A stretch of 64,000 nt of DNA from Nereocystis luetkeana. Its lineage: Eukaryota; Sar; Phaeophyceae; Laminariales; Laminariaceae. How positions within the stretch are numbered: position 1 is the stretch's first letter; each line of letters opens with the position of its first letter. The stretch covers positions 620,001 to 684,000 of the forward strand of contig JARUPZ010000020.1 of the NCBI GenBank assembly GCA_031213475.1, given 5' to 3'. The translations under genes and the position numbers were made by a program. Of this stretch, positions 37,051-48,885 are shown piece after piece. A model generated the notes under the pieces. The model was given only the letters and a program-made list of their open reading frames with translations, had not been told where the DNA came from and ran no database searches.

Positions 37051-38584
37051 CCTACATATATACCAGGTATATAATATAGGGGGGGGGAGGGGAGTCGGGG
37101 GGGGGGGTGTTAAGATCACGGAGAGCGGAGTCCTACCGACGACGCCACTTGTTAAGATCACGGAGAGCGGGACAGTTTGTATCCCTGGACAGGTCTGCTT
37201 ATTAAGTCGGCACTCGTTGGTACTCACGTTGATGTTCGCTTAGAGATAGAAGAGCCACTTTACTCCCTTCATGCACGACGGAGACTGAGACCACGCTCGT
37301 GCCTCTCTGGAAAACCCCTGGTTTTCCACCTAAGATACGCCTTCCAAGTACTATAAATACGATCCCAGTGCCAGAGCCCAGGTAATTATCGGGCTTTCAA
37401 CCTCATACAAAGCAGTATCATAACAGGGGGGGAGACAAAAGCCTGCTACGTATGTGACCCCGGATCTCAGTTACGACTAAGAGGGGGCGAGAAAAAAAAT
37501 GGGATGGAAAAATAAAGAGAAAAAAACGTTAATGTTGGCCGCAGAAATGAAAAAAATCGAGGATTTGAATCGAAACACATCTTTGCAAGCTTACGCGGGA
37601 TGCTTCGATCGCGCGTGCTACGGGTTTTGAGGGGAACAAAATCTGGCAGTTGTGGAACTCGGAGGATGTACAGATACACGGCATACGTTCTGAAGGTGTT
37701 GAGCAGTAGGCCGGAAGTGGTCCAGTCCAGCAGGCCTGATGCTCGCGCTGCTCATTTGTTGCACGTGCGGTGGGTGGTCGTTCGCGCACCACATGGCGTC
37801 TGCTCTTCTTGCCTTACGACAATATTAGGTATATTACAATCAAAGCTGCAGTTAGTATTATAATACTAATAGTGTACATCGCAAACAAGTCACAGAAAAA
37901 AAGGAAACAAATGAATATACATTATTACCCGAATCATGAGGCCAGGGCGGGTAGGAAGCTATGTGTTGTTGATAGCTCTTCTGCACACATTTCCGCTGAA
38001 AAAAAATGTGAGCACAAATCAGCAGTAAGTAGTACCTAGTATTTTTATTTTTTATTTGCCTCTAATAGGAAAATACTTATGTACGTACCTTGTTAAACTT
38101 TCGCTTGCCTCCACTTCTACATCTCTCTGGTGACTGGCCACGACCTGCCTAGAGGGAGAATCGGCACGTATATAGCTCCCAGCTCTTCTTAGGGGCATAC
38201 CTATTGTTTAGATTTAGATTCATGAGCAGGGGTGAGCTGACAACATGAGCAGGTGGGCTGCACCCAAGGTATGAAACACGCGGGGGGCGCGTTGGGTGTT
38301 GTTAGGTGAGTATGATGGGCCGAAGAAAACTTGAACTTCGTATCACGGGTCGATGGAGCACACAGCAGAGTCACATCGCGCATCAGTCAAAACTACCTAC
38401 CCGCCACACAGGGATTTCGCAGATGAGGCCAGCCAAGTGCATTAAAATGGAGACTCAAGAGCAAGCCCACTAATCACAAGTCTCCCCAAACACGAACGGA
38501 GTGGCAGAAGGATAAAAGAACAGACCCTCTCTCCCGCTTCATTGTGTGTCTTCCTGACATCCCGCGAACTCTCATCATTTCAAG

Positions 38585-39616
38585 TTCTCTCTGCGCCACC
38601 GCGGCGTTTGCAACGGCTGTCCACGCGGGGGTGGTACCCTCAGTGAAGTCTCGAGGCTTTTCGCAAAAGGCGGCCTCAAGTCAACTCAAAACCTCCTCAT
38701 CGAGGAGAACCACTGCGTATTCCCTCTCAAGAAAGTAGACGCCGGGAAAAAAAATGCACAAGTACTGTGGGAGGTTTTCAGGTGCGCGATGATCTGCGTG
38801 TAGAGTAGAAAGGAAGAAGCAGGTAGTATAGCAGCACACACGGGCGACCGAGTGGGAAGCGGCAGCAAGGCAGCCTAGCCGACAAAGCAACATGATCAAC
38901 GAATGTAAAATATGCCGCGAGTAGTGACCAGGGGCCCAGGCTGGGCACAACAAATCGATGAGCACACACAGGTGCGTCGGTACAGGTGCATGGTGTGCAT
39001 ACGAAATCATTCGCGGGGTGTTCGAGCAACGATAATCACATGATGGTGCTATTAATAGCAGCACGCTCTCTAGAAACGACACAAAAGCACAGCAGGTCAG
39101 GGAGGTCTTCACGAGCAGCAGCTACACCAGCGGTGGAAACATGAGCAATTCCAACGGCAGCTGGGGCTCGGTGATAGATAGTATTGATGGGGAAGGGTCT
39201 CCGGCGTGTGACTCCAGCTACGTACTATTTCGGCTCGTACATCGACCAGCTCGAATTACTCGGTCGGCCCAAGCTACCTGGCGTCTTCGTCCAGCGCATC
39301 AACCGGTTCGGACGACACGTCACACAAGCTCAAATTTTGCTGCGAGGGAGAAGATAGCGAAGATCTTTGCATGGACAGGCCCATTGGCACGATGTTGGCC
39401 AAGGCTGACCCGAATGACTTGGAGGGTGACTTTATCTGTGGTAAAGTAAGGCAGTAATACGAGAAAGTAGGCGACAGGCCTTGCGAAGTGTCCGAGGTCG
39501 TTCTCAAGGACAGATCCAAGGCGGAGTACACCCGCGAAGAAGTCTCTCCGTACAAGCAAACCTATGCCGCAAACCAGGGCTGCAGGGGCTGCGTCGAGGT
39601 TTACTTCAAAGTTTGA
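38585..39616 (+). pseudogene. Unidentified Cys/Ser-rich gene with an in-frame TAA
   Basis: Exon 38585-38781 encodes FSLRHRGVCNGCPRGGGTL...LIEENHCVFPLKK and ends in phase 2 at GTGCGC. Exon 3' of it begins at 39074 (acceptor CTCTCTAG) and restores the frame exactly (NDTKAQQVREVFTSSSYTSG). After about 39220 the frame must shift, or use a 47-nt intron (GTGATA...CTCCAG, phase 0), to continue as a Ser-rich stretch and then LKFCCEGEDSEDLCMDRP. TAA at 39455-39457 interrupts it, but the same frame continues with YEKVGDRPCEVSEVVLKD to TGA 39614-39616. There is a CxxC pair in the first exon and many Cys later. No family is recognised; it is probably a recently inactivated gene, or carries sequencing errors. 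Confidence 0.5.
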
Positions 39617-39862
39617 AGAGGAATATGTTTGTAGGGGGTCTTTGTATGGGATTGTCGCGGTCGTTTTGTATTTGTTTTTTCAACAATTCGAAATAATTAA
39701 ATTAGTAAATTTAAATCGCGGGAATATGCGCTTTCGCCCACGAACGAAGGCTATCCATTCTGCTTCCATGCGCCCACCGCCCCTTAACGAAGGCTCTGTC
39801 GTCCCCTTAACGAAGGCTCTGTCAACAACCGGTCGTGTTTCTACTTTTCGAGGAAACACGCC

Positions 39863-40324
39863 TTAACGCCTCCTCCTCCTCCTTTTACCCACAACGGGGC
39901 TGATTTTGAGGTCATTCTGTAGTCCTGACTGAGCCCGCTTCAGCCTCTTATTCGCTACCTTACTATTAATAGCTGCTTTCTTGGCCGTCGCAACGGCTTT
40001 TCTCGAAGTTTTAACTTTCTTGTTGGCCTTTTCGGAGCTACTCTGTAGCGCGTCAGCCTTCCGCTCGGCTACGGAGAAGGCCTTCTCTTTCTTTGTAGCC
40101 GTGGACAGGGTTTGTTTCGCCCTGGTGGTCATCCCAGATTTGGAAGCCGAAGGACTCCTCTTGGACACCGTTTTGGCCTTCGCCGCCTTAGTTTTGGCAG
40201 CGCCAGATTCCCTCTTGAGCGCCCTTGCCCGCGCCTTTGCCCTGGCCGCCCGCCCCAGAATGTTTTTCGCCCTACGTTTGACGAACTCCACGGTTTTTTC
40301 CTTGGGGGCAACTTCGGCATCAGC
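39863..40324 (-). CDS. Lys/Ala-rich basic protein, histone H1-like C-terminal exon
   Basis: 153 residues ending in a poly-Arg tail (VGKRRRRRR) before the stop. The composition is Lys/Ala/Arg/Ser with SPS and AKKA motifs, typical of linker-histone tails or nucleolar basic proteins; no globular winged-helix domain is visible. I place the acceptor at AAGAAAAG|GCTGAT, because the frame has a TAA just upstream. A preceding exon probably ends at 40430 (ACAAAG|GTGAGC), giving a 105-bp intron with matching phase 0. The start codon is not located. It converges on the 38.6-kb gene with a 246-bp gap. A chromatin role is inference from composition only. Confidence 0.5.
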   Translation of the reverse strand, partial: ADAEVAPKEKTVEFVKRRAKNILGRAARAKARARALKRESGAAKTKAAKAKTVSKRSPSASKSGMTTRAKQTLSTATKKEKAFSVAERKADALQSSSEKANKKVKTSRKAVATAKKAAINSKVANKRLKRAQSGLQNDLKISPVVGKRRRRRR

Positions 40325-40430
40325 CTTTTCTTATGCAACCAAGGTCGAGACAACTTTTTTGGCTCCCATGAACTCGAGAGTTTTGTATACACTACTTTTT
40401 TTCATGATTTTGTATACACCGCTGCTCACC

Positions 40431-42638
40431 TTTGTCTTGTTGGTCACCGTATTCGTACCGGAAGCTTTCGTCTGGCTGTAAAAGTAGTTGCAGATCGCTT
40501 TGTGAGTTACAGCCTTTCTTTGCTCTCTCTGTTTCGTTTTTGCTTCCTTTCATAAGGCAGGGGGGTCGCTCCAACGTCTGCGGACCACATTTTGATTTAA
40601 CACCTGGGAGCAAGTTTGTTTACTTGATTTTAGAGAGTCGAGGAGCTCGACGTAGTCGAGATCGCCCAAAATTTTCAAAATAAATCGCCCCGTGCCCTTG
40701 ACCCCGACCCTAGAAGATATGTCATAGGGTTAGGTAGAAGAGGCACATAGCCGATGAGCGGGCTTCAAATGGATCCTTTAGCGTCGAGCAGCGGTGTGCA
40801 CAAAACGCGTTTTTGACGACGGCGGCATATCGAAAAAAAATGCAAAATGCCGCCAATTTTTAGACCTCAGGTTAGGGCGACGCACGCCGGGGCTCTCACA
40901 CGCAACGAGAGGCTGCGAGAAGACACAAGCCCACTGGGAGATAGTGTCTTAGAGCAAGCACCGGCCTCCACAGCAGTGGTTGATTTATTCCCCGTGTTAA
41001 AAGGGCAGCGACGTTGGTCACTTCAAAAAAATCCAACCGACATTTTTGCGGCTCCTACAAGCTCGAGGCAGATTTGAGCGGATCGAGCTCAAGTAAGCGC
41101 GATGCCGTAGCGTCAGAGAAACGAAGGCTACGGGAATGTAGCTGATGTTCTCAGCTGTCCATCCATAAACACATATATATTAAGGTCAGCGCCAAGGAGA
41201 CGGGGCGATTTATAAAGATATCTACCGCTTTGTGTCATGTTGGAAAAACAGCTAAAACACAGGGAAAAGGGCCAAAAAAAGTGGCTGAACCGCATGTGAC
41301 GACTGATTTATTTCTTTTTTTACGACCAACTGCGAACCGCCACAATGGATAGGCCGAAAAAGCAACGTGCCTTCTCGTATTTCGCTCTATTCCTTAGCCG
41401 CCTGTGACCCCTGACCTTAATAAGCTTGCTAAGAGGGGCCTGAACTCCTTCTAGTAGTCCCACGAAGCCTCGCCATTGGAAGAGAACCTATTCTTGTTGA
41501 CGCGAAGGAAAACGACCCATCCGTTGGGCGCAAGGCACTTTTCGTTGCATTTTCGTCTGTAGCACTTTACGTCACCACAAACCTTTATTTGCTTTTTTAT
41601 ATCAATACTTCTTGGCAATAAAATAAAACTGATTAAATCCGCGTCGTACTAACATCGCTCCAGTCATTGGCCTCCATCTATTTCGTGGGTTCAAGTCTCA
41701 CCGAGTGCATGCTCGTGGCTTTTTCTTGCAAAAAAGAAATTGATTAGCGGAAAACGCGAGAGCGTGAGTTAGCTACATTCGATGAAAATCGACGAGCAGT
41801 GGGAACGCTGAACCCTATGCGGGACAAAAACTAAAGGCACGTACCGGGGGGGAGAAAGGTGGACACCTGTGACCACGGCTTGTCCAGAAGCTCGTTGACG
41901 GTAAAACCTCCCATGAGTAAGGCTGGAAGTAGAAGTGATATTGAAAAACATAAATAAAAATCTGTGAACGACAGGTGAACAAGAGACGGGGACGGTGATT
42001 TCAACAAAGATCGGTTCCGTCACCTTTTTACCCGCGCCCCCCTAAGAAAGGGCGTGGCGTCACCGCTCATGGCTGGTGATACTCCGCTCCGAAGATTAAA
42101 CCCTGTGTTGTAGTGATGAGGTGTGGTAGCGTCTGGGACAGTAGACAGTTTCTACAACAGAGTTTTTCCGAATTAAGGAGTCAGATTCAGAATTAAGAGT
42201 CCTTAAATCTGTATTTAAGTGACAGTCCCATAGTCCTGAAGAGTCAACAGGCTCAGATTTAGAACGAAGCGACTTTTGGGCCTGGCCGGATCTTACGCAA
42301 TTTTTTTTTAGATGATTATATGACTGTTTACGGGGGCTTCGGGGTATCTGGTCCCCTATCTGATCGGATTTTATCAAAACCACGTCTTATGAGGCCTGTT
42401 TGGTGGAAAAAATGTTCCTCCGAGATTTTATCACTCCTGAAATTCCATGAAATAAATGATTAATTTGGCAGCTTTTTCTGATCAACTCTGAAAGTGATAA
42501 AATTTGGCTTTGCACAAGACCTTGGTGGCGTTATACAATTTTGTTTAGGTTATAGACTGGGTTCATGACGGGTCACGACGCTACATGCTTGGTTAAGCTT
42601 GTGCACAGCTGGGCTCCAACACTTGTGCATCGACCACC
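40431..42638. other. Region upstream of the H1-like gene
   Basis: Any 5' exon of the H1-like gene should be near 40430-40613. 41684-41915 is a SINE-like repeat. Otherwise I see no supported feature. Confidence 0.4.
41684..41915 (+). repeat. SINE-like repeat S1, copy 1
   Basis: Begins near a B-box-like GTGGGTTCAAGTCTCACCG, then ATTGATTAGCGGAAAACGCG and GAAAATCGACGAGCAGTGGG. Homologous to 49865-50092 and, diverged, to 60604-60745. Confidence 0.75.
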
Positions 42639-42770
42639 ATGGAGAGGGAGGGCATCAGTACCTTGGCCACCATGGTGTCCCTTGCGGCCGCCCAACTGCA
42701 GCTGCTCTAGGCAAAACAACTTCGGAAACGAATAGGACGAGACTACAGCAGCAGTATCAAAACAATCTAA
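42639..42770 (+). pseudogene. Broken ORF, transposon-type remnant
   Basis: ATG with Kozak-like ACCATGG opens MEREGISTLATMVSLAAAQ; an in-frame TAG (42708) is followed in the same frame by AKQLRKRIGRDYSSSIKTI and TAA. A coding-like frame DYERRKQLMLREGESSLLIQ follows at about 42785. The helical N terminus then basic segment recalls proteins upstream of DDE transposase domains, but I cannot name the family. Confidence 0.3.
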
Positions 42771-45700
42771 CGGGTTTTTTCTGACTACGAACGCCGCAAG
42801 CAGCTCATGCTCCGCGAGGGCGAGAGCTCCTTGCTGATCCAGCGACTAGCAAGCCCCTTACGCAGGTCCCCTGGGGGATCCACATTCCGCTGCTTCCTTC
42901 GAGGAGCTGGTGGTGATCGCCCAACCCGGCGTGAGCGACTCTCGTTCGTGTCGTGGTCCACGTGGAGTTCAAAATGTCGGTTCTGTTCTGTTTTTTTAGT
43001 TCTCCCATGAAATAAAACCAAAATCACGATAAGACGGCACATGGCGCACCGACCTGGTGTGGCTTTTTGCCGTAGGAAAATCCGATTTCCTGCCTTTTTC
43101 AATCACTAAAAAAAAATCGCTTAAGACCCAGCCTAATAAATCTGAAAAGCCGCTTCGCTCTCAAATTTAGGTTTGGCCGAACGAAACAGCAGTCGTGTGT
43201 ACGAGACTCCACACCCACCCCAAGCCAAGTGTGATGGGAGCTGCTCGCAGCGCTCAGTCATGGTGAAAACAAGCGGCGCGAAACACACACAGCCCGCATT
43301 TGTTGGTTTTGGGCAGCTTGTTGAGTAACGCACTGAACGCACGCGAACAAAACCAGGAGACAGAGGAGAGGGGCCAGGAGGTGTCGAGGAGGGGTCGATG
43401 ACTCTCGTAGGCAGAGAGTAGCCTGCGACACGGTCCAACCGAAGGCGAATACGAAGCCGAGGCAGAGCAAGAATACGCCCTCTCTGACTGGTGCTGGCGC
43501 ATCATGGGAGAAATTTTTTGGTTGTGTGTCTCGTGAGAGAGCGAGATGATCTGTTTGCTGCTCCCGTCTGTATCGATCTCGACACAATCCGTGCACTCAC
43601 GACTTCACATAAAATCACCACTAAAAATAACTACCGAGAAGAAGAGTACTACTTACTGTTTAGGCGGTGACGTCAGTACTGCCAACGCCCGCTGCAGGTA
43701 TTTTTGTTTTTGCCTCTGTTTTTGTACTTGAGGTATTTCTTCCGCTCCAGAGTTATTGGAGCCTGTCCTGCGACCACGGACTGCATTGAATTGTGAGTTA
43801 ATGTGAGAACAACAACAACAACAACAACAACAATTAATAGCCAACACACATATAATACGTACACGGCTTATACACACAAAGTCAACAGAGCGCGTCCCGG
43901 CCTGACGTCATTTTTTCTCTTCGCTTGCAGGAAAATACGAAAATACCAGGAAAGGCTGTTCGAGGCTCTTACTTCTAAATATGAATCTGTGGGACGGTAG
44001 ATTTGTCAATATGACTCGTCGCAAGTTTTCAGACTCCCATGCTGTATGTGCAATGGCATCGCTGCTTCGAAACCTTTCGAGAAGCAATAAAATCCTTGGA
44101 CGTGTTCTCACGAGAACGACAATGCTAGTTACTAAGCCTTAGCTTGCGCGACTGTGCTGGGTGTAGTTGGAACCTCTAGGACGACTGACGACCTGGGACC
44201 TTCGTCAAGTAAGTGTGCTTGGACAGCAAACATTTGGTAGTTCATGAAGATTTTGATTTACGAATATGAACAGACAAGGTTCGGCTCACTCAACCTAGCT
44301 ACATAGCACGGTGAAATTGCCACGGTCTATGTCATGGTGCAACAATACTACTATCGAGACACGACAATCTCTGACGGTAGGGTTTGACGTGACAACTAAT
44401 AACTTGCAAATGTGTGCCAGCTTACAAGCGTGAGGAAAAAAAAGGGAAAAAACAACAACACGCGTTGATGACGCTGGATTCGTGTCCGAAACTATCTATT
44501 CTGCTCGAACGTACCTTAATTGAATGGAATAAAGACATGAAAAGGAACTTCGGATCGAATTCTACGGCAAAGATTAATCCTGATGCTGGGCACACGTGAG
44601 GTCACTGACACTCATCACAATAATAATGGAACTCTTCGATATTGGTTTTTAAGCAAAACTCGTTCGAGTTGAGGATATTCTGCCTGGACAGACATTAAAT
44701 AAACTCTGGAACAATTGACATCACCTCGTTTTTGGCTGCACCAAAAGAGGTCTTGGTATCTCCACACGCACATTATGCCTGTACTAATGGCAAAACCTGC
44801 TATACAACAACTATGATACATTATCTGGCGTATTACAACAACCAGATGGGAATCAGACATTTCTGCATCTCGCTCATCAGCAATATAATGAGTTGATACT
44901 CGTATACATTCGGAGTTAGTTAGCGTCCCCATTCACTCTAAACGTTATCTTCCTCACGCTGACAACGGTTTACAAGAGAACGACATGCCTAACTCAATCG
45001 CCTGACTTGATTGATGATTTCCATCAACAGACTTGCAGCCTGCATACAGGGGATCGGCCTGCGCATACAAAGGTCTGCTTGGCGACGATCGTTGACAATG
45101 TCGACCGACATTTTCCTTATATCAGGAAGATAAGATACCGAACTGGCGGCTGACAAACCTAACATGGTAATTTATCAACTTTGGTATCCAACCCGTACCG
45201 CGGCACAAACGGGATGGTACCGTTGGCTCTGCCTCTACAGTTTGCTAGACTGGGGCACGGGAGGTGCTCGTGTTGGCGGATCAGGAGAGACATCCTGAAT
45301 CCTCGTAAAGTATGAGCGAATAAATTCACTGCAGTGGGGAATTTGGCGACGGTGATACCTACCATCACTATTTACACCTTCTGCACTGAAACGGACACGG
45401 AACTGAACGTTATCTGAGGGGAAACCCGAGACAACTTCCCAACTGCGGGAACGACCTCCACAACTGGGCACCGTCAGGTGGACTTCTGACGGCGCGCACG
45501 CCTCTCCCTGTACCGGGCAAGGTTGGCTTCCCCGTACAAGGGGTGGTCAAAACAGTCCTTACTGGCGTGTTACTTCTGTCCCTAGCCGTGCACCTTGTAA
45601 CGGAGCAGGGTGAGTGGTCCCGAGGGTTGTCCGACTTGGACTTGGACGACTTTGATGCAGGCAACTTCGAAGTAGGCAACCGGGATGCTGCTGCCCTTGC

Positions 45701-46339
45701 GCCTACTCGCCGCGCTACTGCTAGACCCGCCTGAGCCCTCGGTCGTGACTCCTCTCCGGTTCACAGACCCTCTTCCCCCGTTCGCAGACCCTCCTACCTC
45801 GGATGACCACCCTCCTCCCCCGGATTAACGACACTCCTGTTCTGGGTGTCGACGCTCCTTCCACGGGTCGCGATGGCGGGCCCGTGCGACGCGGCCGCAC
45901 CGTTGGCCGCGTGCCGGTGTTGCCAGGGACGGAGCCTTCAGCCCCATCTGCGCCGTCCGGGACGGCGGCATCGGCAATGCCGCTGTCGTCCCCCCTCAAC
46001 GACACGAGGTCCTCGTAGATCATAGCAGCAAGCCTGCCTGCGCAGAAATTCCACGAGTGTTTAGCGTCAGCCCTTGCCGTGCCGTCGTCGCCATCGCCTG
46101 CGGACAAGATGTCGGCGCTTTCACCACCGCTTTGATTCCCGTTTGCTTGCCTGACCTTGGGGTGAGGTGTTGTACAGACAGTGGGGATGGCGGGGGGCAG
46201 GGGACAGGCGAGGGGGTGGGAGGCGGGGGGATGGGTCGGGGGATTAGGGCAAAGAGCGAGGGGGGGGGGGTGTACTCGATAGAAAATATATACTCGGTCT
46301 CATGCATGGCCGTAGTCGTATGACCATAGACCCTCGCAT
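42771..46339. other. Region without an identified gene
   Basis: Scattered short coding-like frames on the minus strand (for example 45235-45471, FPSDNVQFRVRFSAEGVNSD) could be degraded exons. Microsatellites include CAA repeats at 43808-43831 and G-rich runs at 46180-46270. Confidence 0.35.
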
Positions 46340-46775
46340 CCCTACAATGCCGGGACGGAGCATGTCGGGTTTTCACCGACCAGGCAGACATTGCTTGCAC
46401 CAAGCGCGAAGCGCCGTGAGGTGTCCGGCGAGTCGCATGAAGGGTGAGCTGCATCCTACTATAATAAGAACCGCTTGTGAGGCGGACTTGCATAGGGATG
46501 ACTGCTTCAATGAGTTAATTTCATTTCCGGTGTAGGCATTTCCAGAGACAGCAATGGGAGTACTATGTAACTGCCTCTTGGGTGCCATACCTTGAACACT
46601 ACGTGATACGATCAATTCCTATGTGCGGAGTAACGGTTCTTCTTTACCTCGCACAAATGATTTAACTCGACGACCAGCTGTGGGCGACCGCCAAAAAAAA
46701 ACAAAAAAAAACGGTACCCTGGTTGTCTAGCTCACGTAGTGAGCGGCATGTGTTACAGTGTTGTTGCCAACCGAC
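46340..46775. repeat. Dispersed repeat R2, copy 2 (no R3)
   Basis: See R2 copy 1. Here CAATGAGTTAATTTCATTT is continuous where copy 1 has R3. Confidence 0.85.
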
Positions 46776-47019
46776 GCCAACCGACGCCAAACCCAAGGGC
46801 GAGGGGGGGGGGGTAACAAGATGTTACTGGTATTCCGGAAGCGCTAAAGGCGGTTTGTCAACACCGTAACGAGGGGGGAACACAGGGAAAACAAGTCTAG
46901 CTACAAGAGACGATACACTTGTAATAGCGTGCGAAAAACGATATGGCGTCGCTGGCTTCAGACACAACTAAAATCTATAACAATCGCAAATGAACCGGAA
47001 CGCCCTTGTACCGCAGCGG

Positions 47020-47690
47020 TTAAACCAAAACACCCACCGTGTGCTTTGCCTTGATCTTTTTCAGCCCCAAATAACATTTCTTCCGCGTCTCCTCCAACAT
47101 TGGGTTCCCATAGCCGTCGAGAGGCAGCTTGTCGCGCAAGGTCCTCGCAGTGGCAACGAGGTCCAAGTCTTGCAGTGCCAGTAGAAGGCTCAGGGGGGCC
47201 CTCGTGCCATCCTTGTGGTCTCATCAGGTAGTGAGATTCCGTTGCCGTTGGAGTCCTTATATTCGGGATCCACCATGGCCTTGGCAAGCTCCGTGATGAA
47301 TTCGTGATTGACGCCCATAGCCTTCCGGTCCTGCTCCTCGCGATCAGGGGCGTTCCGAGATCTGACATGCAGCTTCAAGATGCGGTCGCAGTTCACCACA
47401 CAGAGAAGGCGACAATGAAAGTCTTGCCTGGGGTTAGCGGCTCCGGAAGGCTTAGGCTCCGAAGCCTTGGGCTTCTTCGCCGCTTTCGACGCTGATGCCT
47501 TTTTCATCGGAGCGATTCCGATGGGGGTGTTCTCCCACTCGTTTGGCTGTTGATTGGCGTGACGCCAGGCCGAGTGAGCCACCAGAACGTTGGCCAGATC
47601 TTGTTTGGGAGCCGACGATGTTGACTTCAGAGTGTGTCGAGGGCGTTGAATCGTAGGCCGCCCCTTCCTCCAAGTCTGCTCGCTCCCTTC
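47020..47690 (-). pseudogene. Frameshifted unidentified ORF, possibly transposon-derived
   Basis: Two consecutive minus-strand frames look like one protein split by a 1-bp indel. The first (47690-47190) includes APKQDLANVLVAHSAWRHAN, a Lys/Ala linker, DREEQDRKAMGVNHEFITEL and DPEYKDSNGNGISLP. After a C6 run (47193-47198) the reading continues in another frame (LSLLLALQDLDLVATARTLR ... LEETRKKCYLGLKKIKAK) to TAA 47020-47022. Upstream, a Ser-rich frame with YGKWKQVDLKK suggests a second shift near 47690. The order (Ser-rich, basic, helical) recalls Myb/SANT-like accessory proteins of DNA transposons, but that is only an impression. Confidence 0.45.
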
Positions 47691-48885
47691 TTAAGGTCAA
47701 CCTGTTTCCACTTGCCGTAGTTCGGTATTGAAGTTCGGCGCGACCCCCCGTCTCGTGGAGGACTAGACGGTGTATCCGATGACGAACGTGGAGGAGTAGA
47801 GCGTGTAGCCGACGATGAAGCCCCGCGAGATGACACGGGGATGCCCTGTGCATATTACCGTGGGTTTCGAGTCGAGGCGTGCGAGTTGGAGGCGAGTGGC
47901 GTTCGTGAGGGGTCGCGCCATCAGGTCGTTATCACACTGTGATTGTACTTGACTCTGTACAGCGCAAACATACGAAAATGTACTGCGATATTTACGTTGT
48001 ATACGGCCTGTCGTTGTACATGCCCTTGTGATTCGCGCATACATACATGGATGGATGTTACTTGGGGTGGAGCGAGTCTAGGGTAGTATTTTATCAGCGC
48101 AATGCTAGCTTACGGGCGGTGCCGCACGGAGTGCCTTACCTGAAACTAGTGGCAATAAACATACAGGTACTACTGTTGGGGTCACAAAATGCACTCACTT
48201 CATCCCACGGCAGAATTTTTCACAAGAAGATCCAAAGTCGCGCTGGACCGCACCGTACTGTCACCGCATGTACCGCTTTCTCGCGCCAGATGGATTTCTC
48301 TTTTTTGCCAGAACGAAAGGACGCTGCAAACGTTCTCGGCCCGTGGAAAACCCAAATTCGGCTTCGATCGGAAGCTATAAATACCTTTCTTCACGTTCCA
48401 CTACTAGCGATCGATCTGATCATACTGCAGTCCTTCTTGTGGCCAGCATCCTGGGTACTATTATTATATTAGTATCCCCTTCGGGAATATGCTTCGGTCC
48501 CACGTACTATTAATAGTAAAAAGCACGGCAACTCTCGCAGTGATATTGCGCTTCAATGAGCCGCGCCGTGCATGTTCTTCTCTCAAGTTTTTGTGGATTA
48601 TTATACGAGCGAAACAAACCAATGTTGTTGTGTATTTCCAGTGAAACGAAAACTACTTATATTGTACCTGGTATACTTTTTCTGGCGGTGGGAAACACGC
48701 CATACGGAAAACCGCATTCCTCCATAAAAACAACTAACTGATGATGATGTGTCTCGACAGTCTACGTTGTGACATAACTTACATTCACACCAACCTTTCT
48801 GGTGCGGTTGTCAGATCAATGCGATGCGTTGTTCGCCCCGAAAACACCCCTGTGTTGCACTGCCCATAAAACACACAAAAAAAGT

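Larger units (their letters stand above)
35348..38584. other. Intergenic region between the RWP-RK gene and the 38.6-kb gene
   Basis: Contains repeat R2 copy 1 (36430-37050) with nested R3, a cluster of TACCWGGTA motifs (36020-36360) and G-rich runs near 37080-37110. Nothing codes convincingly. Confidence 0.5.

Noticed and set aside
38544..38738. 64-codon ORF resembling a signal or transit peptide
   Set aside because: The start is GTG, and the overlapping frame from 38585 has better codon use and a phase-matched downstream exon.
45543..45734. 63-codon ORF with a signal-peptide-like start
   Set aside because: It begins with GTG, has no splice context, and no homology is recognised.
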